In this document: piece by piece, positions 12,401 to 23,074 of the stretch
Numbering within the stretch: the stretch's first letter is position 1
Layout of the letters: the number at the start of each line of letters is the position of its first letter
NCBI GenBank assembly: GCA_040954595.2
Contig: CM082589.2
Location: forward strand, 124,001 to 188,000
Source of the DNA: Balanoglossus misakiensis
Taxonomy: Eukaryota > Hemichordata
Length of the DNA stretch: 64,000 bases
Reading direction: 5' to 3'
Made by a program: the position numbers and the translations under genes
Notes under the pieces: model-generated
Databases searched by the model: none
Seen by the model: the letters and a program-made list of their open reading frames with translations, nothing else
What the model was told of the DNA's origin: nothing

Positions 12401-15400
12401 TAGGGGTGACCCCAAATCTATTTAATGTTTTATGACAGTGTAAGAAAGTTTTTTTGTGAATTCTTCCTCAAAACTGAAACCACATATCTCAGCAATTCTT
12501 GCAAGGTCATCTCTGACACTTAGTGATAGAAAACTCTGACCCCCAAAAAACAAAAGAGACGGACATAACTGTGGGATAAGAGAAATTTTTAAAAACTTAC
12601 TTGAACTGTAATCTTTCTGCTTTAAGGTACACTGCTGTGAATCTTGTTTTTGGAAATGAGTTATCATCTTTTCTAAATCTATAGAATAAATATTCGTCTT
12701 TAAATACATGGTCATCACATACTGAAAGGAAAAAGACCAGAATATCATGTTAGTAAAGTTTGACACTGATGTCCATATAGATCGCCAGTAGGTTTTTACT
12801 AAAATGTCTGGTTAATGTGAGCCATGACACAAACTGAACATATGCATGGATACACGGTCAAGTTAACCTCAATACTACAATGTGATCTTTGACCTTTTAG
12901 CACAATTATGTAGACCACGCCATTCATAATGTATGACCTACTTGCCTGCCATCATTTTCAGCAAACCCAAAATGGCTGAAATCTTTCAATCTGAATTTCA
13001 TCTCAGATGAGGCCTAAATCACATTCAACTCTGCATAGATTCATCCAAGACAATCACCAGAAAACAATCCACATGGACAGACACAATTTCATAGAAATAA
13101 CGTTTTACAACTTACCATGATGAATAATGTTAAATTCTTGTAAAATCCGCATACACCTGACCGCACCTTCTCTGTCTGGTGTTTCTTTATTCTTGACAAG
13201 CCAGTCGACTAAATCTTGGCCGATAAAACTGGATTTGTAAACTCTAAGATGATACCGTCTGTTTGAAACTACAGGTGGTTTACATGTGTGTAGTTTTTGT
13301 CTGCAATCAGAGAAAAAAACATTTTGGTATAATGATTAAAATCAATACATGTATTTATCTATAATAACAGGAAATCTCAATATCAGCAAAATATGGCTCA
13401 TTTCACTAGCAGCTTCTATGTTAACTACTGTTTGTGGGTTGCGCATGATACAAGATAGATCAGTGTGCCCCTAGGCCCCATATATTGCACCACTAACTGG
13501 TAAAGCAAGGCAATTATCAACAATAAATGCTAAGGCTGACTCAGAGAAATTTTTACAAATCCTCAAATTGAATTATGTTAGTTGCATATGCATTCTTTGC
13601 AATGACCACACTGTACAAGATTCTTTGACCATGTGTGACATTGAACCTTGACTGTCATGGGTGATTAATGCAGATGTTGACCTCAATACAAAGTACATGT
13701 ATTACAAAGCGACCTGGCTCGGGCGTATATGAATGCAGTATGTCAATGGAAGTTTGACCTCGATATGTAGGTCACACCATCCATTGACAATGTACAGCAG
13801 AGCTGTGAATTGTGGGTAAAAAGTGGAACAAACACAAATTAATGAGATGGAATATGGCATGACACGTGGAAACCTCGTTCAGTAAAGTCTTAGTGGTCAC
13901 AGAAATCTGTTTGATAGATTATCACTCACACTTGCAAAACTGAACCACACCTGTTTTTGTGTATATATCATTAAAGGGCCCTGCATGATATTAACCCTTT
14001 CACCCCCAGTTCCCTCTTTAGAGGTCCAACCTTAGCATAGAAAACAATCCCTCTGGACTGAACCATGGTGGTGAAAGGGTTAAAAATCATGTTGAATACT
14101 TATGAAGTAATCATGGCATCAAACCATGCCAATTATTTGATCAGTTGTACAACTGGTTTCCTGTATGTATGTTATTGTAAACATCTTACACAGCACTAAA
14201 AATAAAATCTATAGCCTTGGGCGGATGGCCATTTTTCAATTGTTGTCAAAACAATGGTGTTATGCTGATAACACACCAAGTATCATTACAGCTTCAAACT
14301 GTCATTACATGTACTTAATTTTCAACAATATCGTTGTTGACTGAACTGAACACTGAGACTGACATGACTGCCAGCATGTCAAACTACCTGTGCAATGTAC
14401 ATGCTTTTCAATGAAATAGTACCTGAAACATGGCCATGAATTGGTCAACAGATAAAAAAGACCTCCAAAATACATGTAAGCTTGTGAATAAAACACCATG
14501 AGTAACAAGTAGAAGAATCAGAATGATTTATTGTACACAGATACATGGAATTGTAAAGGTGGGATCTGTCCTTGTTTTTTGTCCCATCTAACAGTAGTTC
14601 TTAGCAGATAATCTCTCTAACCTTGTGGCCGTATTTCCTTTTTCTAATCTACGATATACACAGAAATTCTACGACCCTGTGTGGCCTTTAATAGAAGGAG
14701 CCTTGCGGTTTTCCATATAACTGTACATTTACCATGTTTACTGGTTTGATAGCATCAGTATGTTTGTTAAGCTTATCTTTGGATATTTCATAACCTTGGC
14801 CACTTCTCATAACGTAATCAGTGAAAACTACATCATTCATAACCAAATGGAACAACCTCAACTTTTACTCAACCAAAACTCCCAAAAATCAAGTAAATGC
14901 AAAGTCTGTACAAGACAAGACAAGACAACACAACGACTTGCTTTGATCATATTGACTGGCGCGAATCTGCCAGACGGGATAAATGGACAAGTGCGTCATA
15001 AAACAATAGTTACGTAAGAAGTAATCGATGCGGGTGGCAAGGTGGGCGGCGGCCGGCTTGCGGTATAAATACACGCGTCTGGTAAACGTGTTTGCGAATG
15101 GAAGATTGATCTCATTTGCCATTCGATAGACTAACTCTAAAGCTTGCTGTTTTCCTGTAGTGGAGACGTTAAAACTAAACTTTTATGGGATTCGACTGAA
15201 CTGAAAACAACGTTTGGTCAGTCACGTTTTTATTTTTACTCATATGCAAATTAGACTCATGCATATAACGGTATATTACCTAATTAGTTATTCACGTTAG
15301 AAAGTTGTTTATTTACGGTGATTCGATGTCTCATAGAGGGAAAACCAAGTCGGAAAATAACGCTACACATTTTCCGAGCTGTATGATTATATTTTCCCTG

Positions 15401-15736
15401 TTATAAATCTGTATTTAATCGCACCGAACGACGCGACGCGCTTTACCGCTTGCACGGCTTGGCCATGTGCTCGACGCCGGCATGGCATTTCAAAACATTC
15501 GACCTATGTACATATCAACGAATTTCGAACAGAGTCACTGTGACAGTGAAAGGGGTGAGGGGAATTATCTATGAAGTCTTGAAGTAATATGTTGTTCTCA
15601 AATATTAAAATCATTAAAATATATACTATATTTATATCCGATACACGCCTTACCTTAATTGTTCGCCAATAATGCATATTTGTGCGTAGTTTGGACCCGT
15701 CCAGTCCTTACTCGCTCGTCCCCTCACACCATCCAT
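9443..15736 (-). CDS. DEPTOR: DEPTOR, DEP domain-containing mTOR-interacting protein
   Basis: In vertebrates this protein binds and inhibits mTORC1 and mTORC2. Nine minus-strand exons join in frame to 450 residues (human 409): 15736-15654, 13300-13116, 12721-12601, 11401-11332, 11145-11031, 10826-10560, 10285-10008, 9866-9762 and 9571-9443. Order: GEQLRQKLH then DEP1 (about residues 29-115, IGQDLVDWLV and IIHHVCDDHVFKDEYLFYRF), DEP2 (about 130-205, GKDLVDVLVKDK), a Ser-rich linker, then a C-terminal PDZ domain (about 374-450, VGFGFVVRG and PSSPAAAAGL). The linker contains SSSGDSGIEMT (334-344), a DSG motif like the phosphodegron read by beta-TrCP. The donor ending exon 6 is chosen as GTAGGT at 10559 because it alone keeps frame with exon 7. 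The gene is head-to-head with DSCC1. Intron 1 exceeds 2 kb and introns hold a piggyBac-like MITE and a dispersed repeat. Confidence 0.93.
9899..9958. repeat. Imperfect GAT/GGT trinucleotide microsatellite
   Basis: A run of gatgatgacgacgatggtgg-like triplets lies in DEPTOR intron 7. It is low-complexity and probably length-polymorphic. Confidence 0.8.
10327..10419 (-). repeat. Dispersed repeat with GCGAGATCTCGC core, copy 1
   Basis: Read on the minus strand, this matches copies at 31998-32065 and 43865-43943. Shared blocks are cacatgagaatg, tcctcccatata, ctagccac, the gagatctc core and aaatggtct at the end. In this copy the core is duplicated and partly mutated. It lies inside DEPTOR intron 6. 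No coding capacity; probably a short non-autonomous transposon. Confidence 0.65.
13991..14083. mobile_element. piggyBac-like MITE with TTAA ends
   Basis: This 93-bp element starts TTAACCCTTTCACC and ends GGTGAAAGGGTTAA. Near-perfect inverted repeats of about 14 bp are bounded by TTAA on both sides, the target preference of piggyBac transposases. The interior (gaggtccaac) recurs in a damaged half-copy at 2977-3022 in EPT1 intron 2. It sits in DEPTOR intron 1 and has no coding capacity. Confidence 0.7.
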
Positions 15737-16013
15737 GTTTCAAATGACCTACAAATGACCTTGTAACTCCGTATCATGTGTATTGTTATATGTAAATTTC
15801 TGTTTGTTTACTATGTTAATGAGGCCGGCCAGTTTGCGTTTCTCGTGCCTTTAAACCAATATAATGTTATATTTTACATTTAAAATGGGACATTTTATTT
15901 AACAGAACTATGAAAACAAACGCTGTTGTGAAAATTTCCTTCGAAATCTAGAAAATCTGAGGCGAAATTCTTCTTGAGGCAACCATTTCCCATGAGCACT
16001 CTGTGTATTCAAG
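15737..16013. promoter_or_regulatory. Shared bidirectional promoter of DEPTOR and DSCC1
   Basis: Only 277 bp separate the two start codons, so both promoters and 5' UTRs must lie here or overlap upstream exons. No TATA box is evident. A CCAAT pentamer lies at 15856-15860. The DSCC1 start codon sits in AAGATGGCGGGAA, which combines a YY1-like AAGATGGCGG with an E2F-like GGCGGGAA. Confidence 0.7.
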
Positions 16014-18735
16014 ATGGCGGGAAACTTAAGGTGAGACGTGTGTTTGTGACTCACGATTTAAAAAAAAACATCGCTTACACTTTTCAATGTTTCGAAACTC
16101 ATCGTTTTGCAATATCAGAAACTATCGTCATATACCACACATCACAGGAGAATGGATTTCCCCGGTTTAGTCAGCGATCGCGGTCGCGAGTGTTTGTTGT
16201 CAATGTTGTTGTTCTTTGATGATCACGAGTACTTTGATGACATCAGTTACCATGGTGATGTATCATCCACGTGGGGAAAATGACTGTTACGTAATCTGAC
16301 ATCGATGAGCTCTGATCAGAAATATTACGATTTTCTTGATGATCATGTTTTTGATGTCATTTTGTTTTCAAGGACACTTGAAGAAGTGCAGAAGATTGCC
16401 AAAGATGCGAAACTGGAAGAATCAGACTTGGCACCTGTGGCTCAAACTCTTTATTTTGCGGATGATCTCAATCCATCTGGGATGAAAATCATGGAAGTTG
16501 ATCATTCTCTGTTACAGTATTTACAGGAAGGTAGCAGGTAAGATTTCTCAGTTGGAAATGAACAAGTTGTTGATATCATTGTTCACAACTGAAAATGATT
16601 AGTTTTAATATTTGGCGTCTTGTCATTTCAGTTTGATAATCCGAGGAGAGAAGTCGGACACAGCTGTTGCATGCACTGCTGATAAGACATTTGAACTGAG
16701 AACAGCAGAAACTTCAAATACTCTACTGCTTTTGCCAGACTGCAAAATATCAACAGATTTTGAAGAAAGCAGTCAGCCATTGCAACATAAAGAGGTAGGC
16801 TTCAAAGGATATCTTCATCTTTCACATTCCCAACATACACCCAATGATCAATGTCATGATCACTGACTACTCAAGGGTGGTACTTGAAAATTTATATTTT
16901 TGATATGTTTCTGATTCCAGGTCATTGGCCTTGCCCATCATTACTTTGAACTTCGACCTTGTCGTCCCAAACTGAAGAGGCTAAAAGAATTGCTGGATGA
17001 AAACAAATATGACGGACCTTTGTATGAAGATGACAACAACCACCAAGGGAAAAAATACACTTTTATGGAATTGCTAGAAATGATACAATCCAGTGAGGGA
17101 GAAATTCGAAATGAGTTGGTGAAGTTAAAAGCATGTAATATAAATGGTAATTTCAGGGCTCACTCACTTCTTGAAACTTTAACCCTTTTACCCCTATTTC
17201 CTTAAAAATAGGATGATCCACAACTTTACAAAGAATTGGGTTGGCTGTAAAAGTCCTTCAAAAAAGACAATAGCTTTTAAAAATCCTTGAAATGTTATCT
17301 GTTGACAGGTTTCAGTTTAGACAAATTTATATCTTTCAGGTTACTGGAGACTTCTCAGTGTTGACTATGAATCATCGGTTTTGGCACAAATTATTCAACT
17401 GATTGATGAGAATTCTTGGACCACAGATCATGTTCCGGCAAAAGAGACACTGGACACTTTAGAAAATCTTTATTCAAGGTATACAAAACCTTCTTCAGAA
17501 TTGTTTTATGAAAAAGGGGAAACTCATTTCTAACTGTCAAATGTATAATTTTTTAAATGAAATTAATAACCATGTCCTTCATGTCCTTCATTTTCTAGAA
17601 ACATTCTTCAGCATTGTTTGGATTGCTATGGCAACAAGAAAAACATGGAAACAGAACAAGGTTAGACAGTTTGTTAGTATATGTTTTTGTGTTGATTTAA
17701 CTTATTATTATTCTGGCTAATTTTAAATGTTCATTGATTTATAGGAGAGGAAATTGTTTATTCATTAATAGAAGATAAAGTTTGCAAAGCATTTGCCGAA
17801 ATGTTGCTGATTCCGGCTGGTAAGGTAAGTAACAAATGCCCTTCCTTGTTTCTTTTAATTTTGTATAAATATTTGTACTGAAATAGACTAAATTAAGTAA
17901 ACTGAAAAGTTATTTTGCTTTGAATAATTTCTTGTCTCCATTTTGTAGTTTAATTTGGCAGAATTTCTGGAGTCATGGCAACAGAGTGTACCAGAGGGCA
18001 TGACAACATCACTGTATCAACTGGAGGTAAGGAATCAAACTACCAACAAGCAAACTGCTATGTCACAGTTCAGTAATGCGTATTTAACTCAATATTTGGC
18101 AAGATTCTTGTGAACCCTGCAGTAAATGTATATATATTTTTTCTCTTACAGGGTCTGGCTCTGATCGACAGAAGTAGCAGACCAGAGGTTATCTGGCATT
18201 TTCCTGTTAGTGACTTACCAGAAGATGAAATTCCAAGGTGATTCATTTTTGTGTCTTCATCATTTCAGAGAGAGAATCAACAACCTGGTAATCGTTTCTT
18301 TCTACGATGAAGTCAGGCTTCTGCAGAGATGGAACTGGGCTTGAAATGATTAATGGCACAACTCAATATATTGATATATTGAACTCTTCAATACTTTCTA
18401 TATCTTTCTTTTTTCATGCAGATTCGATGCACTATTCCGAGTTCGCAATAAATGGACATTAGACGAAATCAGGCCATACATTATGTAAGTAGGTTCTACT
18501 CCTGCTGTGCTATCCAAAACAACAATAACTGGCTTGTAAACACCGTACAGATTTTGAACAAGTAGTTGTTACATTATACATCAAAATGAATTAACCAGAT
18601 TTTATTGTTGTTTGTTTCAGAGACATTGTTGGAAGTCAACAATCACTTGCCGCACTTCTCCAAAAACACGCAAGAACTTCGACCAACAAAGATGGAATCA
18701 AAGTGTTCAATGCCAAGAGACCTGTTAGGACTTAA
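16014..18735 (+). CDS. DSCC1: DSCC1, sister chromatid cohesion protein Dcc1 (Ctf18-RFC subunit)
   Basis: DSCC1 joins CHTF18 and CHTF8 in the alternative clamp loader that loads PCNA and supports sister chromatid cohesion in the nucleus. Eleven exons: 16014-16030, 16373-16537, 16632-16794, 16921-17146, 17340-17478, 17599-17660, 17745-17824, 17949-18026, 18152-18237, 18422-18484 and 18621-18735. They total 397 residues (human 393). Family segments are LIIRGEK, FELRPCRPKLKRLKELL, CNINGYWRLL, KFNLAEF then WQQSVPEGM, and a C-terminal VFNAKRPVRT. The start in the tiny first exon (M-A-G-N-L then RTLEEVQKIAK) is preferred to ATG 16305, because that alternative frame begins in the intron and the 16030 donor (GTGAGA) and 16373 acceptor fit well. 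AATAAA at 19017-19022 marks the 3' end. Confidence 0.94.
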
Positions 18736-19253
18736 ACAATGCAGTCTTGGACAAGTGTCCATCATTGATACCAATAGTACATGGTCTTGCATCTGGTATG
18801 TTAGCCAATCAGAATTGGCAACGTGAAAATGAAACCGGACAAAATATTCTCCATTGGATCAATAGGACAATATTGAAGAAATCATGTTGTAAAATTTTGG
18901 TCCAGACAGAACTGACCATGAGTTTTGACAGTATTTTCAAGTTACTCTATTCTGCTGTAAATTACTTTATTGATCTGTTCACAATATTTGTTAATGTTAC
19001 ATTTCATACATGATGAAATAAAAACTATTCATTTTCTTTGATTTAAGAGTGATGTCTCAATTTCTGTAGTGGCTGTGGTCAGGCAAGAGGTTGATAAAGA
19101 TTCCATCAGTCACCCCTTCCCCACAACATTTAAAGGTACACGTAATCAGGAAGATCTAGCTACAGTTACCATGATACTAGATCTAGCCAATCACAAACAC
19201 AAACAGAAATTTTACCATTGGGGTTTACATCATCGGATTTTCGGGTGACAGCA

Positions 19254-21749
19254 CTATGCAATGGGGTACGCTGTGCCAACCCAGATTCCGTTTTGATCGT
19301 AGGTCTGGATCTGAGTGGAATATCCTGCCAAGTTGAATGAGCACCTACTGTTTGGTTTCTCCTTGAAACACACAGTGAATATTCCCATCTCAAATTCTGG
19401 GCTCCTTCCGATGAACATGGAACTGATTTCTTTCATGTAGGAACCCCAGTTAAACTGTAGACTCATTATATTAGGCTGGAAGAGAAAAAAGACAAGCACT
19501 TTCAGTTCTGATTGATCTATGGTCCAGATACAAAATGTCATGAACCGACTTCTATATGTGTTTCCGAAGAGAGACAGTGAAGGTATTTGTTGGGGGGTAT
19601 CATACAGTTTCAGAACCGTCCACTGAAGGGATATTTATTAATTCCAAAGATTGTTATGATGGAGTCCAACACATACCTGGACGTCATTTATCCAACCATA
19701 ATAATTGAGATTATCTAACTCCTCATAGTACAGTTGTATCCAGTTATGGAATCCTGTCACATCACCGTTCTTGTATTCTCCAAGGAAGACATGTTCAAAT
19801 CCAGAAGAGTCAAGAGGACCACTTGACCGTGTGTACATTTCAAACCAGATCTTCTTCAAGTCGGCTTTGAATGTCTTCTCATCTGGACTGGCAAGCCCTT
19901 CAAAATTTAAAGAGTTTAGATTTATTTGTCTTTTCTCACTTTCCCCTCAGGCCAAACAGCAGGCTTGTATTGTATCCCAGTTTCTGTTCTTTGACATACT
20001 GAACAACCCCTGTCACATAATCGCATAGAATCTGACTTGTCCACAAACCTTTGGATACTAAGTAGTCCTGGGCTTTCTTCATTGGATGAGTCCTCATCAA
20101 CTCATCCAAGAAGATGTCTATCTCGAGTTGCTCAGCAGCTGTGTCATCTTCCGTTGTTCCTGTGTGTGGGAAGTAGTTGTTGAGGAGTGCCACAAACTGG
20201 TTGAATGTATTTCTGTTGAGAATGTCATTGCTGAAGAAGGTGAAGAAGCTGTGGGAACAATGAAAAGGATAAACTGTGTCAGGAGAATGTTACAGCCAAC
20301 TATTTTGGTCCCTCGAAGACTTCAAACTCACAAACTTTTGACATGTATCTCTTTTGAAAGCACCTCATTACATTCCCAAAGCAATTATATGATTTGTTCA
20401 AGCAAAGCTATATTTATAGTGATATCCTCAATTTTGACTCAAGGGGTGTATGTGTTTTTCATCCTGGTTGAAAAGACCCATGCTAACCCATATAGTCACT
20501 CTCAATTAATATTTCTTGGTAAATACACACAAGAGTATTCTAAACCCTATGTACCCTCCCTGACTTACTTGTTTGGGGAAAGATCATTGTGGGCATTTGT
20601 ATCAATGATTTGACTTTGTTTGTTGTAATTGATGTCAGTTCCAATTTCTGCCACATTCCAATCTCCATACCACATATCATTGGCCAATCGGGACAGATCA
20701 TCTCCTAAATAGAAATGTGTAAAATTCAGTTTAACTTTTTAGAGAAACCATGTGACTTGCAAATTGTTGTCATTGTTGATACATATCGAGCTACAGTGCT
20801 TGCATTATGTGTCTGTCTATCATTATCATCATCATTGTCCTCATCCATATACTCATCACCATGCCAACTGTGAACTCCAAGCGCTAACACCCTGGTGTCA
20901 TATGAAGTTTCCTTAAAATATTAAAACTAAAGATTTGCATTCATTTAGATATTGACAAAGTGTATGATGTTGAAGTCTGTGAGTACGTTTTGATAACGCC
21001 CTCAACTGTAAGACTGACCTGTGCAGATGTGTGTGTAATCATCACAGCAGTTTGCAGCCCCAGAACAGAAATCATCACAATGACACGGATTCCTGTTGTC
21101 GTATGTCTCTCCACAACGATTTACACAGGAGTATTTGGCATCTGAAATGTCAATCAATGATCATCAATGTTAGAATACCTTCAACAATAATCTAAAATCT
21201 TTATTGGTGTAAGAATTCAATGCCATAAAAAACTTAGTTCAGTGAACTTGTTCTTACTTGTGCATCTGGCCTCGCCATTGTAATCACCACAGCAGTTACC
21301 AAGGTAACCACACAGAGAGTCACACTGGCATGGAAGTCCTGCTTGGTACGGTTCGTTACATCTTCCCATACAGCTCTGCGCGACTATGGTGCAGACAGAC
21401 AGACAGACAGTTAGATGGACCGTGACATAGAAAAAAGATTTCATTTTATTAAAGATGGATGAAAAAGTTTCACCAAGATGCATGGTTTCGTAAGGAGAAA
21501 AATCATACTCTTTTAAAGTTGAACTTCAAACGGTTTTATGGCAAGTCCTGAGTCAATGTGCTCAGTGGGAGAAATGCAGCCGTATGCATAGATCCGTCTC
21601 TCAGACATATGTGTGGTTAGTTTCTGATGCCTAAAAGTTAAGGTGAAAAGCAAGGATTCGGAATTGAGGTAAATGTACATACCTGCAGAATCCGGGAACG
21701 ACAGCAATGATGCGACGCAAATACTCGCCAACGCCAAAAAATTCAACAT
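19254..21749 (-). CDS. Secreted EndoU ribonuclease with two somatomedin B domains (copy 1)
   Basis: A predicted secreted uridylate-specific endoribonuclease of the ENDOU/PP11 type. Seven minus-strand exons: 21749-21683, 21383-21258, 21141-21019, 20704-20569, 20248-20049, 19897-19677 and 19475-19254, giving 364 residues. Residues 1 to about 23 are a hydrophobic signal peptide. Two somatomedin B domains follow, each with all eight cysteines (SCMGRC to NCCGDY; SCVNRC to NCCDDY). The EndoU domain fills about 107-364. Catalytic residues by family alignment are His253 (SGFEHVF), His268 (GFHNW) and Lys306 (YMKEIS), all present. Each SMB domain is one exon with phase-1 boundaries, typical of shuffled extracellular modules. 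It is head-to-head with its paralogue at 23075. Its 3' end converges on DSCC1; a TTTATT at 18966 would make the transcripts overlap. Confidence 0.92.
21391..21412. repeat. Short (AGAC)n microsatellite
   Basis: A short agacagacagac run lies immediately upstream of the exon 2 acceptor of EndoU copy 1, within its intron 1. Confidence 0.8.
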
Positions 21750-23074
21750 TTCGGTGTCGTTGTGGTCGGAGGTTTTGCAATATAGGCAAAATACGGCGTG
21801 GTGCGAATATTTATCAGTTTAACAGATATGCTGTCATGACGTCACGGATATTTGCTATCATAAAAAGTTTTTGAGTCCTAGCATTATTTCCAGTTCCATA
21901 ATGCTTTGCGAAATTAGGTTAGTGGAGACTACACCCTGGTACTCACAACGTTCACATTTTCATCATTTATACATTACACATTTCGGTTGCTATGCACACC
22001 ATCCAAAGCATCAATGATGAAAATCAGCACGTACACAACGCACACGGTTTGAAAAAAATCGTCCGCTGTACATCGGGAATCATCGTAAGACTGGGCTGAT
22101 TTATGGGGACGTGAGTGTCCCATGATAGGCACATGCACGATATGGCATAAAATTAGCACGGGTCACAGCAAATATGAAGTTATATTACTGTATCATTTGA
22201 TAAGGTGAATTACGACTCGGCATGATAAAACAAAGAATGATAAAAAAAGTGTGTCATTAGCTCAGAATGTAGGGCAATAGAGGCGTTCGTTGCTCAGCAG
22301 GTGTTGAAAGTCTCAGAGTTTGTGATAAATGCCACCAAGATAAGAGAAGAGATAGGGGCAATAACCACGATGTGAACGACACAGCATTAACACAATTTTC
22401 ATAAACCCATGCCATCACTATGGTTCTTTACACGCAAGAATCCTCCATAAATGTATATTCATCAAAACTCAGTAGAATCCATGTTCCTCAATTGGTGACT
22501 CCGCACCATATTGTTTGGAAAGTTACAGTAGATGAATGCATGATTATAATTTACACAACTGTTGGCAAATTGCTTTGCATTTTCTGCTGTAAAACCAGAT
22601 AAACTTAGAAAAGTGGCAGCTGATTGAACAATAAAATAATAAATGTTTACACATAAAGAAATACGTTTACCTGACCAAACAACACTTTTTTCTGTTCGCG
22701 TCTCAACAGAGTGGCCAAATTCACTTAATTTCATGCTGTTTCTGACTTGTATATATCCGTGCGCACCATTTCTGTGAATATAAAAAAAATACAACTAGGT
22801 TGAAAAAAATAGGAAAAATACAATATATCTGCTTGTTTTCAACCTTATTACACCAGATATATATATAGCTGCAATTCGGTTAATTTTGTCGCACCAGTTT
22901 CTGTAGGATGAGACGGCTCCAGGTGGTGACCACCGTATCTGTCCATTTTGTTTGTGAACATTGATAACTAGGGCAAAATTGTAATGATAAACCGTAGATA
23001 TATAAATTGTAATACTCCCTAGCTGCTTTTATTTGTCTTGGGTTAGAAGACGACGTCCTCGACAAGACAGCAAA
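21750..23074. promoter_or_regulatory. Divergent promoter region of the two secreted EndoU genes
   Basis: This 1.3-kb spacer separates the start codons of the inverted EndoU pair. TATATAAA at 22999-23006 is a good TATA box about 70 bp before the copy 2 start codon. On the minus strand a gataaatattcg near 21815-21826 may serve copy 1. No coding exon is supported; the open frames here are antisense or chance. Confidence 0.55.

Noticed and set aside
15055-15085. TATA-like ggtataaatacacg in DEPTOR intron 1
   Set aside because: No downstream exon or open frame on the plus strand supports a promoter; probably chance.
16305-16541. DSCC1 start at ATG 16305 with 78 open codons
   Set aside because: Its first 23 codons come from intron 1. 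Family similarity starts exactly at the 16373 acceptor, and the 16014 exon gives a better N-terminus.
20086-20613. 175-codon plus-strand open frame
   Set aside because: It is antisense to EndoU copy 1 exons 4 and 5 and resembles no family; the coding signal is on the minus strand.
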